A stretch of DNA of 32,076 nucleotides from Planctomycetota bacterium (GCA_013696105.1 JACCZE010000388.1:1-32076), one strand, 5' to 3'; numbered from the stretch's first letter, positions 8,082 through 18,074 are shown. Program-made: numbers and translations. Notes: generated by a model from the letters alone, not told the origin.

Positions 8082-9362
8082 TCAGCGATAGATCGGAAAG
8101 CGCTCGCACAGCGCCCGCGCCGCCGCCTTCACCTGCGCCAGCTCCGCCGCGGTGCCACCGGTGCGCAGGGCGCGGTCGATGAGCTTGGCGACCTCGACGT
8201 TCTCGGCGACGCCGAAACCGCGGCTGCATACCGCGGGCGTACCGATGCGGATGCCGGATCCCTGCTGGGCGGGCTGGGTATCGAAGGGGATCAGGTTCTT
8301 GTTCACCGTGATCCCGACCTCGTGCAGCTTGTCCTCGGCCTGCTTGCCGGTGACGCCCTGGCTCATGACGTTCAGGCTGAACAGGTGGTTGTCGGTACCG
8401 CCGGACACCACCTGCCAGCCGCCGGCGACGAAGGTCTCGGCCATGGCGCGCGCGGAATCCTTCACGCGCTTCATGTAGTCGGCGAACTCGGGCTTGAGCG
8501 CCTCTCCGAAAGCTACCGCCTTGGCCAGGATCACGTGCATCAGCGGACCTCCCTGGATGCCAGGGAACACGCGCGAGTTGACCTTCTTCGCGTGTTCGGG
8601 CGAACGCGAGAACACCATGCCGCCGCGTGGGCCACGCAGCGTCTTGTGGGTGGTGGTCGATACGAAGTCGGCGTGGCCGAACGGGGTCGGGTGCAGTTCA
8701 GCGGCGACCAGCCCGGCGATGTGCGCCATGTCGACGAACAGCAGCGCGTTGGCCTTCTTGGCGATCGCGGCGAAGCGCGCGAAATCCAGGGTGCGCGAAT
8801 AGTTCGACGCTCCGGCGATGATCATCTTCGGCTGGAACTCGAGGGCCTGGCGCTCGAGCGCGTCGTAGTCGATGACCTGCGCGTCCTTGGTCACGCCGTA
8901 GGACGCGATGGTGTAGTCGAGGCCGGAGAAATTCAGCTTGTAGCCGTGCGTCAGGTGGCCGCCGTGGTCCAGGCTCATGCCCAGGACCTTGTCGCCCTTG
9001 GCCAAGCCCGCGGCCATGTACACCGCCATGTTGGCCTGCGACCCCGAGTGCGGCTGCACGTTGCAGGCGTAATCGGTCTTGAACAGCTGCTGCGCACGGC
9101 GGATCGCCAGCTCCTCGGCCTTGTCCACCTCTTCGCAGCCGCCGTAGTAGCGTTTGCCGGGATAGCCTTCGGCGTACTTGTTGGTCAGCACCGAGCCCTG
9201 CGCTTCCAGCACCGCGGTCGAGACGATGTTCTCGGAGGCGATGAGCTCGATGGTGTACTGCTGGCGATCCCACTCGGCCTGCATGATGCGCGCGGCGTCG
9301 GGATCGGCCTGCACCAGGGCGCGCGGGGCGGTGTGGCGTTGCGACGGATGGCTCTGGGTCAT
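8082..9362 (-). CDS. glyA: Serine hydroxymethyltransferase
   Basis: A PLP enzyme that interconverts serine plus THF with glycine plus 5,10-methylene-THF, the main source of one-carbon units. The 426-aa length is normal. Visible family motifs: [36 protein letters not shown], the PLP-binding [14 protein letters not shown] with its Schiff-base Lys, and [16 protein letters not shown] lies about 6 bases before the ATG at 9362. It is transcribed away from the small lipoprotein gene. The long plus-strand open frame over this gene is only a by-product of GC-rich codon usage. Confidence 0.97.
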   Translation of the reverse strand: MTQSHPSQRHTAPRALVQADPDAARIMQAEWDRQQYTIELIASENIVSTAVLEAQGSVLTNKYAEGYPGKRYYGGCEEVDKAEELAIRRAQQLFKTDYACNVQPHSGSQANMAVYMAAGLAKGDKVLGMSLDHGGHLTHGYKLNFSGLDYTIASYGVTKDAQVIDYDALERQALEFQPKMIIAGASNYSRTLDFARFAAIAKKANALLFVDMAHIAGLVAAELHPTPFGHADFVSTTTHKTLRGPRGGMVFSRSPEHAKKVNSRVFPGIQGGPLMHVILAKAVAFGEALKPEFADYMKRVKDSARAMAETFVAGGWQVVSGGTDNHLFSLNVMSQGVTGKQAEDKLHEVGITVNKNLIPFDTQPAQQGSGIRIGTPAVCSRGFGVAENVEVAKLIDRALRTGGTAAELAQVKAAARALCERFPIYR

Positions 9363-9623
9363 GGGGCGCTCCTACTGTCCGGCGCACCGGAGGTTTTGGG
9401 GACTGCCCAGGCGCGCGGCGATCGGTCCGCAGATGCGGACCCCGGGGACTCCCTCGCGGTTTCCCGCTCCGTCGGCCCGTTCGCGCGGCCTCCGAGCGCC
9501 AGTCGTCCCCGGCGGGCGAAAGTCTGGGTCGCACGCAGGGCGCTCAAGCGGCAACGTCCACGTGCCCCTCGTGCGCGGTGGACTTTGCCCCCTCGCGGCT
9601 ATCGTCCGCGCCAGGAGTCAGCC

Positions 9624-9923
9624 ATGAACGTCCGCGCGCTCGCCCGTCCTGTCCTCGTCGTCGCCGCGCTGGTGTTCGCGCTCCTGGTCAGCGGCTGCGG
9701 CCAGACCCGGCAGATCGTGAAGACCTACGTGAAGAAGGACTCCTCGGAGTCCAAGATGCTCCAGGACGAGACTGACCTGAAGCGCACCGGCGGCGTGAAG
9801 CAGGTGATCTCGCACATCGACAGCGCGAACACCATCACCATGGACCTGTACCTGGACGAGGACGATGACGGCAAGGGCCGTCAGAAGGCGCTCGATCTGG
9901 GGTACGTCCAAGTCCGCAACTGA
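9624..9923 (+). CDS. Small lipoprotein
   Basis: A 99-aa protein with a lipobox VSGC (Cys25) after a hydrophobic segment. The mature part of about 75 aa is strongly charged, with a KKDSSESKM stretch and an acidic DEDDDGKG loop that resembles a cation-binding loop by composition only. AGGAG at 9613-9617 is 6 bases from the ATG. No family is recognised. It stands alone, divergent from glyA across 261 bp that hold no visible gene and presumably both promoters, and is followed by hairpins. Confidence 0.75.
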   Translation: MNVRALARPVLVVAALVFALLVSGCGQTRQIVKTYVKKDSSESKMLQDETDLKRTGGVKQVISHIDSANTITMDLYLDEDDDGKGRQKALDLGYVQVRN

Positions 9924-9933
9924 ACGGCGCTGC

Positions 9934-9955
9934 GTTTGGCCGGGGACGGCCAAAC
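9934..9955 (+). terminator. Hairpin after the small lipoprotein gene
   Basis: GTTTGGCC (9934-9941) pairs with GGCCAAAC (9948-9955) around a 6-base loop, starting 10 bp after the lipoprotein stop. This is the expected place for a terminator. There is no T-run afterwards. Confidence 0.5.
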
Positions 9956-10030
9956 CCGCGTCCTACGGCCGCGGCGCCGCTGCGCGGCGGCATCGCCTGT
10001 CGACGCTCGCTTCGCTTGGTCGACGTTGTG

Positions 10031-10068
10031 TGGGGGACTGCCGTCCCCCAGGCCCCCTGCCTCAGGGG
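10031..10068. repeat. Pair of adjacent GC-rich hairpins, possible dispersed palindromic repeat
   Basis: TGGGGGAC (10031-10038) pairs with GTCCCCCA (10043-10050) over a TGCC loop. Immediately after it CCCCTG (10054-10059) pairs with CAGGGG (10063-10068). They sit between the convergent small lipoprotein and esterase genes, 38 bp from the esterase stop. They may terminate the minus-strand esterase transcript or belong to a REP-like repeat family; one copy cannot decide. Confidence 0.4.
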
Positions 10069-10106
10069 CTTTGCGCCCCCGAGACCCCGACGAACCACCA
10101 ATCGCC

Positions 10107-12053
10107 CTACCCTCCGCTTGCCGCCCGCCCTGACACGGCTTCGAGTTCGGAAAGGTCGGCGTACTTCAGCAGGCCGCTGACGACCACGTCGTAGATGCGC
10201 GCAGCGTCGTAATGGCGGGCCCCGACCCAGTCGGCGACGCTGGGCGTGCCGTCGACCACCTCGCAGGCCGCGATGCGCTGGTCGAGCACCGCCGCCAGCC
10301 GGCCGTAGATGCCTTCGCGGCCGTGGGCGTAGACGCGCAGGTCCGATGCCGACACGCCCGGCCACTGCGCGACCATGTCGAGCGCGCGCAGGGTATCGAA
10401 GGTCCGCATCAGCGCGAGGTCGTCGCCGAGGAAGATCAGGTCCGTGCACAGCTTGTGCAGCGGGCCGAAGGGGGCGGTCGAGTTCGGCGCCGCGAGCGCG
10501 CCGACACCGCTGGTGTTCAGCACCAGCACCGCGCGCCCCGCGGCGCAGGTGGCGCGGATCCATGCCAGGTGCGGACGCAGGCACGCGGTGCCGTCCTGCC
10601 AGACGGCGATGGTGACCGGCAGGGTCTTGCCGGCGGATGCAGATGCATGGGTCCGGAACAGCATGCCGTGGCCCAGTATGTCGGCTTGCGACCACCACAG
10701 CGACGCGGTGATCGACAGGTCGTCGTGCTCGTACGCGCCATAGATGCGCGGGTTGAGATCGCACGGGGTACGATCCCGCATCACGCGCCCGCGCAGCCAC
10801 TCGACCGCGGCCTTGCGCGATCCCGACTGCTGGCGCGCGCGCTGCAGCTCGGCGAGGCGATCGCGATTGTGCTCGTGCACCGCGCGCGCGTCGGGAAAAT
10901 GGTCGCGCACGTATCCGGTGGGCGTGCACCACAGCCGCTGCGGCGGGAAGGTGGTGATCGAGGCGGGATCGACGACGACCTCCTTGCCGAGAAGATGGCG
11001 CGAGAAGAACGCAGCCGAGGCCTGCGCGAGCTTGGGCGTGTAGTTGTGGATCTGCTGGTCCTCGACCAGGTCGAGGTTCGCGGGCTTGCCCGCGAGCTCC
11101 CACAGGCGGCGGCAGCGCGCGACGGTCTCGCGCGTGCCCTCGATCGGGAAGAAGTCGTAGGTGACGGCGAGCACGCGCACCGGTTTGGGCGCCATCGCCA
11201 GGAGGATGTCCTCGTGATCGAAGCCCTCGGCCGAGAATCCCGGCCAGATCTGCTCGGCGTCCTGGGCGCCGCCGCAGAGCAGGTAGGTGCGCCGATTCAT
11301 GATGAACGTGCCCGGCGCCGCCGCGGCGATGCGGGGGTCCGCGAGCATCATCATCGCGGTCTGGGTGCCGCCGCCCGAATTGCCGGTCACGCCGATGCGG
11401 TCGGGGTCGACCTCGGGACGGCTGCGCAGGTAATCGATGCCGCGCATGGAATCGTGCAGGAAGTAGCGCGCGATATTGTCGCCCAGCGGCAGGCACTGGG
11501 CGCCGGCGTAATCGTGCTCGGGGCAGCCCCACTCGACGGTGGACTCCGCCTCGAGTCCGCGCTCGCGGTAGCTCACGCGCTCGCCCTGACCGATCGGATC
11601 CTGGGCGAGCACGACCAGTCCTGCCTTCACCAGGCAATGCATGACCAGCTGGTACTGCGGCCAATGCTTGGCCTCGCGCGCATGTCCGCACACGAACTGC
11701 ACCGCCCCGGTCCGCCCGCTGATGCCGTCCGGCAGGTACAGGTTGGCGGTGACGTACACCTTCGGCCGCGACTGGAAGATGATCTTCTGCACGCGGAAGC
11801 CGTCGCCCCGCTCCTCGCCCACCACCTGCGCATCCAGCGGCGTGTCCATCGCAGGCAGGCCGCCGAGCGAAGCGATGAAGCTCGCGCGCACGCGCTTCTG
11901 CCGCTGTTCGAGCGCGGCGCGATCGCGGATGGCGTCGCGGGCGGCGTCCCCGGCGGCGAAGGCGCGCAGCGAACGCGCGTGGACGTGTCCACGCAGCTGC
12001 GGCTGCACCTCGTACATCCAGGGCGAATGGCCTTCGAGTTCGAACACCTGCAT
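10107..12053 (-). CDS. Large alpha/beta hydrolase, acetylxylan-esterase-like
   Basis: A 648-aa protein without a signal peptide. Residues about 85-350 form an alpha/beta hydrolase domain: VYVTANLYLPDG leads in, DPIGQGER sits in the oxyanion region, and the nucleophile is Ser226 in GNSGGGTQ. This is the style of acetylxylan esterases and related carbohydrate esterases. The second half (about 440-620) looks like a further, possibly degenerate hydrolase-like domain with no clear nucleophile motif. A GGAGAG ribosome site precedes the ATG at 12053. The domain order suggests a cytoplasmic esterase acting on polysaccharide-derived esters, but the substrate is a guess. It lies alone between hairpins and the tRNA gene. 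Confidence 0.75.
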   Translation of the reverse strand: MQVFELEGHSPWMYEVQPQLRGHVHARSLRAFAAGDAARDAIRDRAALEQRQKRVRASFIASLGGLPAMDTPLDAQVVGEERGDGFRVQKIIFQSRPKVYVTANLYLPDGISGRTGAVQFVCGHAREAKHWPQYQLVMHCLVKAGLVVLAQDPIGQGERVSYRERGLEAESTVEWGCPEHDYAGAQCLPLGDNIARYFLHDSMRGIDYLRSRPEVDPDRIGVTGNSGGGTQTAMMMLADPRIAAAAPGTFIMNRRTYLLCGGAQDAEQIWPGFSAEGFDHEDILLAMAPKPVRVLAVTYDFFPIEGTRETVARCRRLWELAGKPANLDLVEDQQIHNYTPKLAQASAAFFSRHLLGKEVVVDPASITTFPPQRLWCTPTGYVRDHFPDARAVHEHNRDRLAELQRARQQSGSRKAAVEWLRGRVMRDRTPCDLNPRIYGAYEHDDLSITASLWWSQADILGHGMLFRTHASASAGKTLPVTIAVWQDGTACLRPHLAWIRATCAAGRAVLVLNTSGVGALAAPNSTAPFGPLHKLCTDLIFLGDDLALMRTFDTLRALDMVAQWPGVSASDLRVYAHGREGIYGRLAAVLDQRIAACEVVDGTPSVADWVGARHYDAARIYDVVVSGLLKYADLSELEAVSGRAASGG

Positions 12054-12173
12054 GCGACTCTCCGCGGGGTAGGGCGGCCATGCTAACGTGCAGCGGGTAC
12101 GGACAAGACCGCGGAATCATGCGTGAAAATCACGCCTCATCGCTTGGCCACGGTCACGATACTGCGGGGGAGA

Positions 12174-12250
12174 TGGCGCGCCGGGAGGGATTCGAACCCC
12201 CAACCCTCAGATCCGAAGTCTGATGCTCTATCCAGTTGAGCTACCAGCGC
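12174..12250 (-). tRNA. tRNA-Arg (anticodon UCG)
   Basis: A complete cloverleaf on the minus strand. Acceptor GCGCTGG (from 12250) pairs with CCGGCGC (one U-G pair). The D stem is GCTC/GAGC, the anticodon stem TCAGA/TCTGA with loop CTTCGGA (anticodon at 12214-12216), and the T arm contains GGTTCGAATCC. G is the discriminator base and CCA is encoded at 12174-12176. It reads CGA/CGG-type Arg codons. A small hairpin with arms GCGTGA/TCACGC (12121-12135) lies downstream and could be its terminator. Confidence 0.96.
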
Positions 12251-12310
12251 CTACGCGCGAGGGTAGCAGGCTGCGCAAAAACAACAGACCGAACGTAACC
12301 ACCTATCCGT

Positions 12311-12332
12311 GCCGTGGTCTCGCCGTGGTCTC
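12311..12332. repeat. 11-bp direct repeat between nhaB and the tRNA
   Basis: GCCGTGGTCTC occurs twice head to tail, just past the nhaB stop. It is probably a local slippage duplication; no function is suggested. Confidence 0.6.
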
Positions 12333-12338
12333 GCCGCG

Positions 12339-13865
12339 CTACGCTACGAACAGACACGTCGCCACGGCGCTGACGATGGTCAGCACGATGGTGTACGGCA
12401 AAGCCATCGTCATCATCCTCAGATAGCCGAGCCGGATCGGGGCCGCGAGGGCGCTGGTGAGCAGGAACAGGAACGCGGCTTGGCCGTTCGGCGTGGCGAT
12501 CGACGGGATATTGGTGCCGCAGTTGATCGCGATCGCGAGGTGCTCGAACTGCTGGTCGGTGACCGCGTGCGCGCGGTGCGCGGCGAGCGCTTCGTTGATG
12601 AACACGGTCGCGACGAACACGTTGTCCGACACCGCGCTGAGCACCGCGCTCGCCGCGAAGAAGCTCATCACCTGTGCGGATTCCTGCTGGTTCAGGGCCG
12701 CTGCGATGATCGGGCCGAACAGCTGCTGGTCGGCGATCACCGCCACGATGACGAAGAACACCAAGAGCAGCGCGGTGAAGGGCATGCTCGCGGTGAAGGC
12801 CTGGCCGATGCGGTGCTCGTCATTGACGCCGGTGGATGCGGTCGCGAGGACGATCAGCCCCAGGCCAAGCATGCCGACTTCCGCGACGTGGAATGCGAGC
12901 CCGGCGACCAGGAGCGCGGCACACGCCCCCTGCGCCCATAGGCGGAAGCGGTCGGATGGCGTGCGCGCCGCCGCGCGCTCGCGTGCGTCGGCGGCCAGCA
13001 CCTCGCGCACGCGTTCGGGCAGCCGGACGCCGTAGCCGACCAGCGCGAACCGCTCGCAGACGACCGTGGTCATCAGCCCCGCGATCAGCGTCGGCACCGT
13101 CACCACGGCCATCTGCATCGCGAACCCGATGAAGGACCAGTGCGCGTCCAGCGCATCGGGAAGCGCATCGCGCATGACGTGGGCGATCAACAGGTTCTGC
13201 GGCTCGCCGACCATGGTCATGACTCCGCCCAGCGCGGTGCCGACCAGCGCATGCATCACGAGCGAACGCAGGAAGGCCCGGAATTCATCCAGTTCGCGCT
13301 CGTCCTGTCCGTGCGCCTTCGAGCGGTACGACTGGTAGGTATCGTGGAACCCCGTGCACACCGCGATGATCACCGCGGTCACGGTGAGCGCGTCGAGGAA
13401 TGCCGACATCACGGCGCCAGCGGAGCAGAACATCAGCGAGAGGGCGATCTTCGAACGGGTCGAGAACAGCAGCGCGGTGAACACCACCGCGAGCCAGTCC
13501 TTGAGGAAGACCACGCCGGCGACCACGCAGATCACCAGCAGGATCACCGGAAAATTGTGCAGCGTCTCCTGGTAGGCATGGTCGGCGGACGTCAGGCCCA
13601 GGACCACCGCCTGGATCGCGAGCAGGCCCCCGGGCAGCAGCGGGTAGCACTTCAAGGCCATCGCCAGGAAGAAGATGAATTCGCCTAGAATCATCCAGCC
13701 GACGCAGAATCCGGCCGTGCGGGCATCGATGGCCGCCGCCAGCAGGCCATAGAGTGCCGCGTTGACGACCAGGCAGGCGATCACGACGAGCTTGAACCAC
13801 ACCGCCACGTCGCCGAGGAAGATGCGCAGCCACAGAGGATTCCTGGTGGCGACGTTGGTGTTCAT
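12339..13865 (-). CDS. nhaB: Na+/H+ antiporter NhaB
   Basis: An inner-membrane sodium/proton antiporter that exports Na+ in exchange for protons. The 508-aa length fits the family (E. coli about 513). It has many hydrophobic helices and signature stretches AMALKCYPLLPGGLLAI, SAFLDALTV, GVGTALGGVMTMVGEPQNL-like (here VGTALGGVMTMVGEPQNL), VSDNVFVATV and IATPNGQAAFLFLLTSALA. The ATG at 13865 is chosen because it gives the same short N-terminus as known NhaB; ATGs at 13871 and 13877 in frame are alternatives and none has a clear ribosome site. It implies sodium or pH stress in the habitat. Confidence 0.95.
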   Translation of the reverse strand: MNTNVATRNPLWLRIFLGDVAVWFKLVVIACLVVNAALYGLLAAAIDARTAGFCVGWMILGEFIFFLAMALKCYPLLPGGLLAIQAVVLGLTSADHAYQETLHNFPVILLVICVVAGVVFLKDWLAVVFTALLFSTRSKIALSLMFCSAGAVMSAFLDALTVTAVIIAVCTGFHDTYQSYRSKAHGQDERELDEFRAFLRSLVMHALVGTALGGVMTMVGEPQNLLIAHVMRDALPDALDAHWSFIGFAMQMAVVTVPTLIAGLMTTVVCERFALVGYGVRLPERVREVLAADARERAAARTPSDRFRLWAQGACAALLVAGLAFHVAEVGMLGLGLIVLATASTGVNDEHRIGQAFTASMPFTALLLVFFVIVAVIADQQLFGPIIAAALNQQESAQVMSFFAASAVLSAVSDNVFVATVFINEALAAHRAHAVTDQQFEHLAIAINCGTNIPSIATPNGQAAFLFLLTSALAAPIRLGYLRMMTMALPYTIVLTIVSAVATCLFVA

Positions 13866-13965
13866 CGCCATCACCATCGGCGGTCGACGACGGCGCTGCA
13901 AGCGGCTGCGGTGGATGCATCGTCAGGGAGAAGGCGATCAGGCGCCGGCTCCTGAACCGGCGGCC

Positions 13966-15147
13966 TTAGAAGAGCCCCAGCGCGCGCAGCTGGGCTTCGA
14001 GCGCCTCGAGCCGGCCCCAGCGATGGAGGACCAGCACGTAGATGGCGAAATTCAGGATCACCAGCAGCAGGATGATCCCCCAGAATCCGCGACGGCTGCG
14101 CGCCTGCGCCGCGGCCGGCTTGGGCGTCTTCTGGGTCTTGGATTCCTTGAGCACGTCCTCGAGCCGGGCGATGACCGTGGTGGCGTCGCGCGGCCGTTTG
14201 GCCGGGTCCTTGTCGAGCATGCTGGTGATGAGTTCGGCGACGCCGCGCGGCAGATCGGGCGCGAGATCAGTGACCGGAGGGGTCTGGTCGCGCAGCACCT
14301 TCGCCATCACCTCGAGTCCGCTGGTGCCGTTGAACGGCGGAGAGCCGCTGACCGCGTGATAGAAGGTCGCGCCGAGGGCATAGATGTCCGCCGACCGCGT
14401 CACCTCGCTGGCGTTGTGGATCTGCTCCGGCGGCATGTAGGCGGGCGAACCGAGCACCATGCCCTGCTTGGTCAGGAGCGCCTGCTTGTCGTTCGGGCCG
14501 AGGTCGACCTTCTTGGCCAGGCCGAGGTCGGCGAGCTTGGCCACGCCGTCGGCGGTCACCAGGATGTTCGACGGCTTGACGTCGCGGTGCACGATCCCCA
14601 GCCCATGCACGTGCTCGAGCGCGCGCGCGACCTGGATCATGAAGCGGCTGCTGATGCCAACGGACAGGCGGCCAGCCTCGTCGATCACGTTCGACAGCGT
14701 GGGACCGTTGACGAATTCCATGGTCAGGTAATGGACGTTGCGCTCGAAGCCGAAATCGTGGACGCCGACCACGTGCTCATGGCGGATGCTCGCGCAGAGC
14801 TTGGCCTCGCGCTGGAAGCGTTCGACGATGCGCGAATCGGCGGCCGCCCGGCTCGACAGCATCTTGATCGCTACCGGCCGTTCGAGCTTGGTCTGCAGCG
14901 CCTCATAGACCACGCCCAGAGAGCCGGTGCCCAGACGGCGCAGCAGGCGGCAGTTGGCGAGTTCCTGACCCGACAGCGGATCCTCGGCCGCCGCCGGAGC
15001 CACCACCACCAGCCGGCGCAGGCAGAACGGACACAGGACCTTCTTGCCGATCAGTCGCGTGGGTACGCGGAATTCGTGCTCGCACGCGTCGCAGTTCTGG
15101 AGAAGGGCCTGGTCGCTCACGAAGCGGCGGTTATGCCGGAAAATCAC
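13966..15147 (-). CDS. Ser/Thr protein kinase with N-terminal zinc ribbon and C-terminal membrane helix
   Basis: A 393-aa Hanks-type kinase. Residues 19-42 carry two Cys pairs (CDAC, CPFC) predicted to bind zinc. The kinase domain starts near 66: glycine loop GTGSLG (73-78), Lys95, Glu114, catalytic HRDVKPSN (Asp189), and DLG at 207-209 in place of the usual DFG, a common bacterial variant. A YMPPEQ motif marks the P+1 region. A Lys/Ala-rich linker leads to one membrane helix at about 350-372, so the kinase domain faces the cytoplasm with only a short tail across the membrane, unlike PASTA kinases. The start is a GTG without a good ribosome site; a second GTG lies nine codons in. Targets unknown. 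Confidence 0.92.
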   Translation of the reverse strand: MIFRHNRRFVSDQALLQNCDACEHEFRVPTRLIGKKVLCPFCLRRLVVVAPAAAEDPLSGQELANCRLLRRLGTGSLGVVYEALQTKLERPVAIKMLSSRAAADSRIVERFQREAKLCASIRHEHVVGVHDFGFERNVHYLTMEFVNGPTLSNVIDEAGRLSVGISSRFMIQVARALEHVHGLGIVHRDVKPSNILVTADGVAKLADLGLAKKVDLGPNDKQALLTKQGMVLGSPAYMPPEQIHNASEVTRSADIYALGATFYHAVSGSPPFNGTSGLEVMAKVLRDQTPPVTDLAPDLPRGVAELITSMLDKDPAKRPRDATTVIARLEDVLKESKTQKTPKPAAAQARSRRGFWGIILLLVILNFAIYVLVLHRWGRLEALEAQLRALGLF

Positions 15148-15299
15148 CGGGAAGCCAGATCCGAAACGCCGATCCGGCCTGCATGTGCAATCTGATTCAC
15201 CCCGTAGTGGCGCTGCTCCCAGGGCATTGGTGGTGCCAGGCCGGGTCGGATGGGTGCGTCACCTGTGCCGGATCATGCCGTTCATCGCAAGGAGGTCCC

Positions 15300-18074
15300 A
15301 TGCGTCTGCTCATCCTGCTGTGCCTGACCGTCGCTACGACCGCTGCAGATCCCCTCATGATCTGCGATTTCGAAGGCGAAGATGCGAAGGCGTTCGAGGC
15401 GCCTCCCGGGGTGGTCGTGGTCGACGAACACGCGAAGCGCGGCAAGCGCTCCCTGCGCATCGTTACCGACCCGGTGGGATATCCTGGCCTCACCTTCCAG
15501 GGCGGGCGCGAACTGTCGCGCTTCCGTGAACGCCCGATCTTCGCGATGGACATATTCAATCCGCAGGATCATGCCGTCGGCTTCTCGGTTCGGGCCGATG
15601 ACGCCAGCAGCAAGGACTATGGCAGCCGCTACAACGACGACGGCTATTCAGCCCGCCCCGGGTGGTCGACCGTGCGCATCAACCTCACCGGGTTGCTGTG
15701 CTCCAACTCGCGCAATTTCTCGGAGCAGCGTGCGCTCGACATGAGCATGCTGCGCATCTTCATGGTCTTCATGGGCCCGACTCCTGACGGCAAGAGCACG
15801 TCGCTGTACTTCGATGACGCCCGACTCGAGGATACGGGACTGCCCGCGTGCGCCGGACTGCGGGCGTTCGACTTCGGACCCGTGGGATCGGGAGTCTTCT
15901 CCGGATTCACCGGCGTGACCGAAGCGGACATCTACGCGTCAGGCAAGGGATACGGCTGGATCGGTCCCGAGAGCGGTCAACGCCCGGCAAATCCCGACGA
16001 TCTCGGTGGCGACTTCGGTAGCGGGAAATCCTTCGTGGTCGATCTGGCCGAAGGCGCCGGCACCTACGTGGTCGAGCTCTGCATCGACGCGTTCGGTGCT
16101 TGGGCGACCCCACAGAGCTTCAAGCACCGCACCGTCACGCTCAATGGCGACACGGTGCTCGATGAGACCTGGGACGGAGTCGCCTTCCTCGAAAAGCGCT
16201 ACCTGCGCTTCGAGCGGGATGAGGACGAGCCGGGCATGGACCTGTGGGAGCGGCGCGTGAAGCCGGCGACGCCGGTGCGACGCTTTGAGGCGGCGGTCAA
16301 AGCCGACGGCAAGCTCGCTGTTTCCGTGCATGGTGACGGCCCATTCGGCTCAGCGATGTGCTACATGGTCGTCTATCCGAAGGCGAAGGCCGTCGAGGGG
16401 GCCGCGTTCATGAAGGCCCTCGACGCGCGACGCAAAGACCTCTTCAGCAACGAGATCTCGCTCGCCCTGCCCAAAACCGATCACCCGGCTCCGAAAGCCA
16501 CCGCCGAGGAGCAGGCGCGGGGTTTCATCGCCTTCGCGCGTTCGAGCGACATCGACATCGCGTGCACCGCCTCGCCTAGCGATAGCGAGCGTGGAGCGGC
16601 TCTCGCGCTTGCAGGTTGTGCTGGCGAACGCATCGCCGGCCAGGTCGGTCTGCTGCCGCTAAAAGCCGTCGACGCAGTGACCGCGACCGTGTCGGATCTC
16701 GCGTCTGCTGACAGCTCGATCTCATCCTCGGCGATCGACATACGCGCGGTGCGCAATCTGGCCAAGCGCGGAGGAATCGGTCGCGAAGCCACGCTCACCC
16801 CCTTGATCCTCGAGCCGCGGCAGCGGCTGCCGCTCAAGCCAGGGTTCACGCGCGCGTTCTGGCTCACGGTGCGGATCCCCACCGGCACCAAGCCCGGCGA
16901 CTACCGCGGCTCGGTGACCCTCGCCGGGGGAGGCACACCGCTGACGGTGCCGATCTCGCTCACCGTGCATCCGTTCGTGCTCGATGCTGCCGACGACGCG
17001 ACATTCAGCTGCACCGGCACCACCGCCGGGCACACGCGCGGACTGTACCCGGACCTGGATGCAATCTGGTGGACGACCGCCGACGCCATGTTGAAAGACC
17101 AGGCCGATCACGGGTTGAACGCGGTGACCGGCGGACCCGGCATGCGCCTGACCGCGCTCTCGGGCGGCATTGCGACCATCGATTGGGCCGATGCCGATCG
17201 CTGGATGGCCCTCGCCATCAAGCACGGGCTCAACAAGCGCGGCGACAGTTACCAGGGCTTTGACCTCGACCTCGGCATCGGTCACGATCGCAGCAAGGAC
17301 GCGCTCGGCGAGAACGATCGCCGCGCGAAGCAGAAATGGGGGGTGGGGTTCGCCGAGCTGGTCACCATCGCATACGGCACCGTCGAAGCGCACGCCAAGG
17401 AGCGCGGGTGGCCGCCGCGATCGTACTATCTGATCGATGAACCACGCCCTGAATTCGGAAACATCGAGCCGTGCCGCCAGCTCATCGCTTTGTACGCCGC
17501 CGCTGCTCCTGGCACGACGTTCAGTGGTTTCTATTCGCCCGGAGAAGGACGTGATCCGTACTTCTCGATGCTCGGTGTCTCGATCGCCCATCACACGCCT
17601 GCATCCTTGAAGCTGTGCGTCGATGCAGGCAAGCAGGCCTGGGACTACAGCGCCGGGGGTTCTCGCTACGACATTGGCCGCTGGTTCTTCGCGCTGCACC
17701 GACAAGGCATGTCCGGATTCCTGCGCAATGGCTGGACGTACGTGAACTCGGATCCCTATTACGACTTCTCGGACACCGAGGGGTCGTGGGCGCAGGTGTA
17801 CCCCAGCGCGAGCGCCGCCGGATTTGTCGCCACCGTGATGTGGGAACGCACCGCCACTGGCATCGCCGACTACCGCTACCTCAAGACGCTCGCCGGCCGC
17901 ATCTCGGCGGCGAAGACGGGCAAACGGGACACCGCCGCCGCGGAAGCGTTCCTCGCCAAGACCCTCGCTCCGATCACCGTCGAAGACAGCGGCACCGCGG
18001 TGCTCTCCGCTGCAGATACCGCGGCCTTCCGCACCGAGCTGGTGAAGCACATCGTGGCGCTGGCTGGGAAGTAG
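15300..18074 (+). CDS. Secreted GH123-like glycoside hydrolase (DUF4091)
   Basis: A 924-aa protein with a short signal peptide (cleaved near TTAA, residue 16). N-terminal beta-rich regions (about 20-190 and 195-370) look like carbohydrate-binding or jelly-roll domains. The C-terminal half matches DUF4091/GH123: the motif IDEP with Asp713-Glu714 fits the catalytic Asp-Glu pair of GH123, which uses substrate-assisted hydrolysis of N-acetylgalactosaminides. The end has MWERTATGIADYRYL, typical of DUF4091. An ideal AAGGAGGT (15289-15296) precedes the ATG at 15300. It is probably periplasmic or secreted and acts on amino-sugar polysaccharides such as mucin or sulfated glycans; the substrate is inferred. 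It starts 152 bp from the divergent kinase gene. Confidence 0.82.
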   Translation: MRLLILLCLTVATTAADPLMICDFEGEDAKAFEAPPGVVVVDEHAKRGKRSLRIVTDPVGYPGLTFQGGRELSRFRERPIFAMDIFNPQDHAVGFSVRADDASSKDYGSRYNDDGYSARPGWSTVRINLTGLLCSNSRNFSEQRALDMSMLRIFMVFMGPTPDGKSTSLYFDDARLEDTGLPACAGLRAFDFGPVGSGVFSGFTGVTEADIYASGKGYGWIGPESGQRPANPDDLGGDFGSGKSFVVDLAEGAGTYVVELCIDAFGAWATPQSFKHRTVTLNGDTVLDETWDGVAFLEKRYLRFERDEDEPGMDLWERRVKPATPVRRFEAAVKADGKLAVSVHGDGPFGSAMCYMVVYPKAKAVEGAAFMKALDARRKDLFSNEISLALPKTDHPAPKATAEEQARGFIAFARSSDIDIACTASPSDSERGAALALAGCAGERIAGQVGLLPLKAVDAVTATVSDLASADSSISSSAIDIRAVRNLAKRGGIGREATLTPLILEPRQRLPLKPGFTRAFWLTVRIPTGTKPGDYRGSVTLAGGGTPLTVPISLTVHPFVLDAADDATFSCTGTTAGHTRGLYPDLDAIWWTTADAMLKDQADHGLNAVTGGPGMRLTALSGGIATIDWADADRWMALAIKHGLNKRGDSYQGFDLDLGIGHDRSKDALGENDRRAKQKWGVGFAELVTIAYGTVEAHAKERGWPPRSYYLIDEPRPEFGNIEPCRQLIALYAAAAPGTTFSGFYSPGEGRDPYFSMLGVSIAHHTPASLKLCVDAGKQAWDYSAGGSRYDIGRWFFALHRQGMSGFLRNGWTYVNSDPYYDFSDTEGSWAQVYPSASAAGFVATVMWERTATGIADYRYLKTLAGRISAAKTGKRDTAAAEAFLAKTLAPITVEDSGTAVLSAADTAAFRTELVKHIVALAGK

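Noticed and set aside
8022-9923. A 633-aa plus-strand open frame antisense to glyA
   Set aside because: glyA is certain on the other strand. Only the final 99 codons, with their own ribosome site and lipobox, are real.
10212-12086. A 624-aa plus-strand open frame antisense to the esterase
   Set aside because: Antisense shadow from GC-rich third positions; no domain is recognisable.
12174-12250. tRNA-Arg as an integration site for a mobile element
   Set aside because: No duplicated tRNA 3' end and no integrase in the window.
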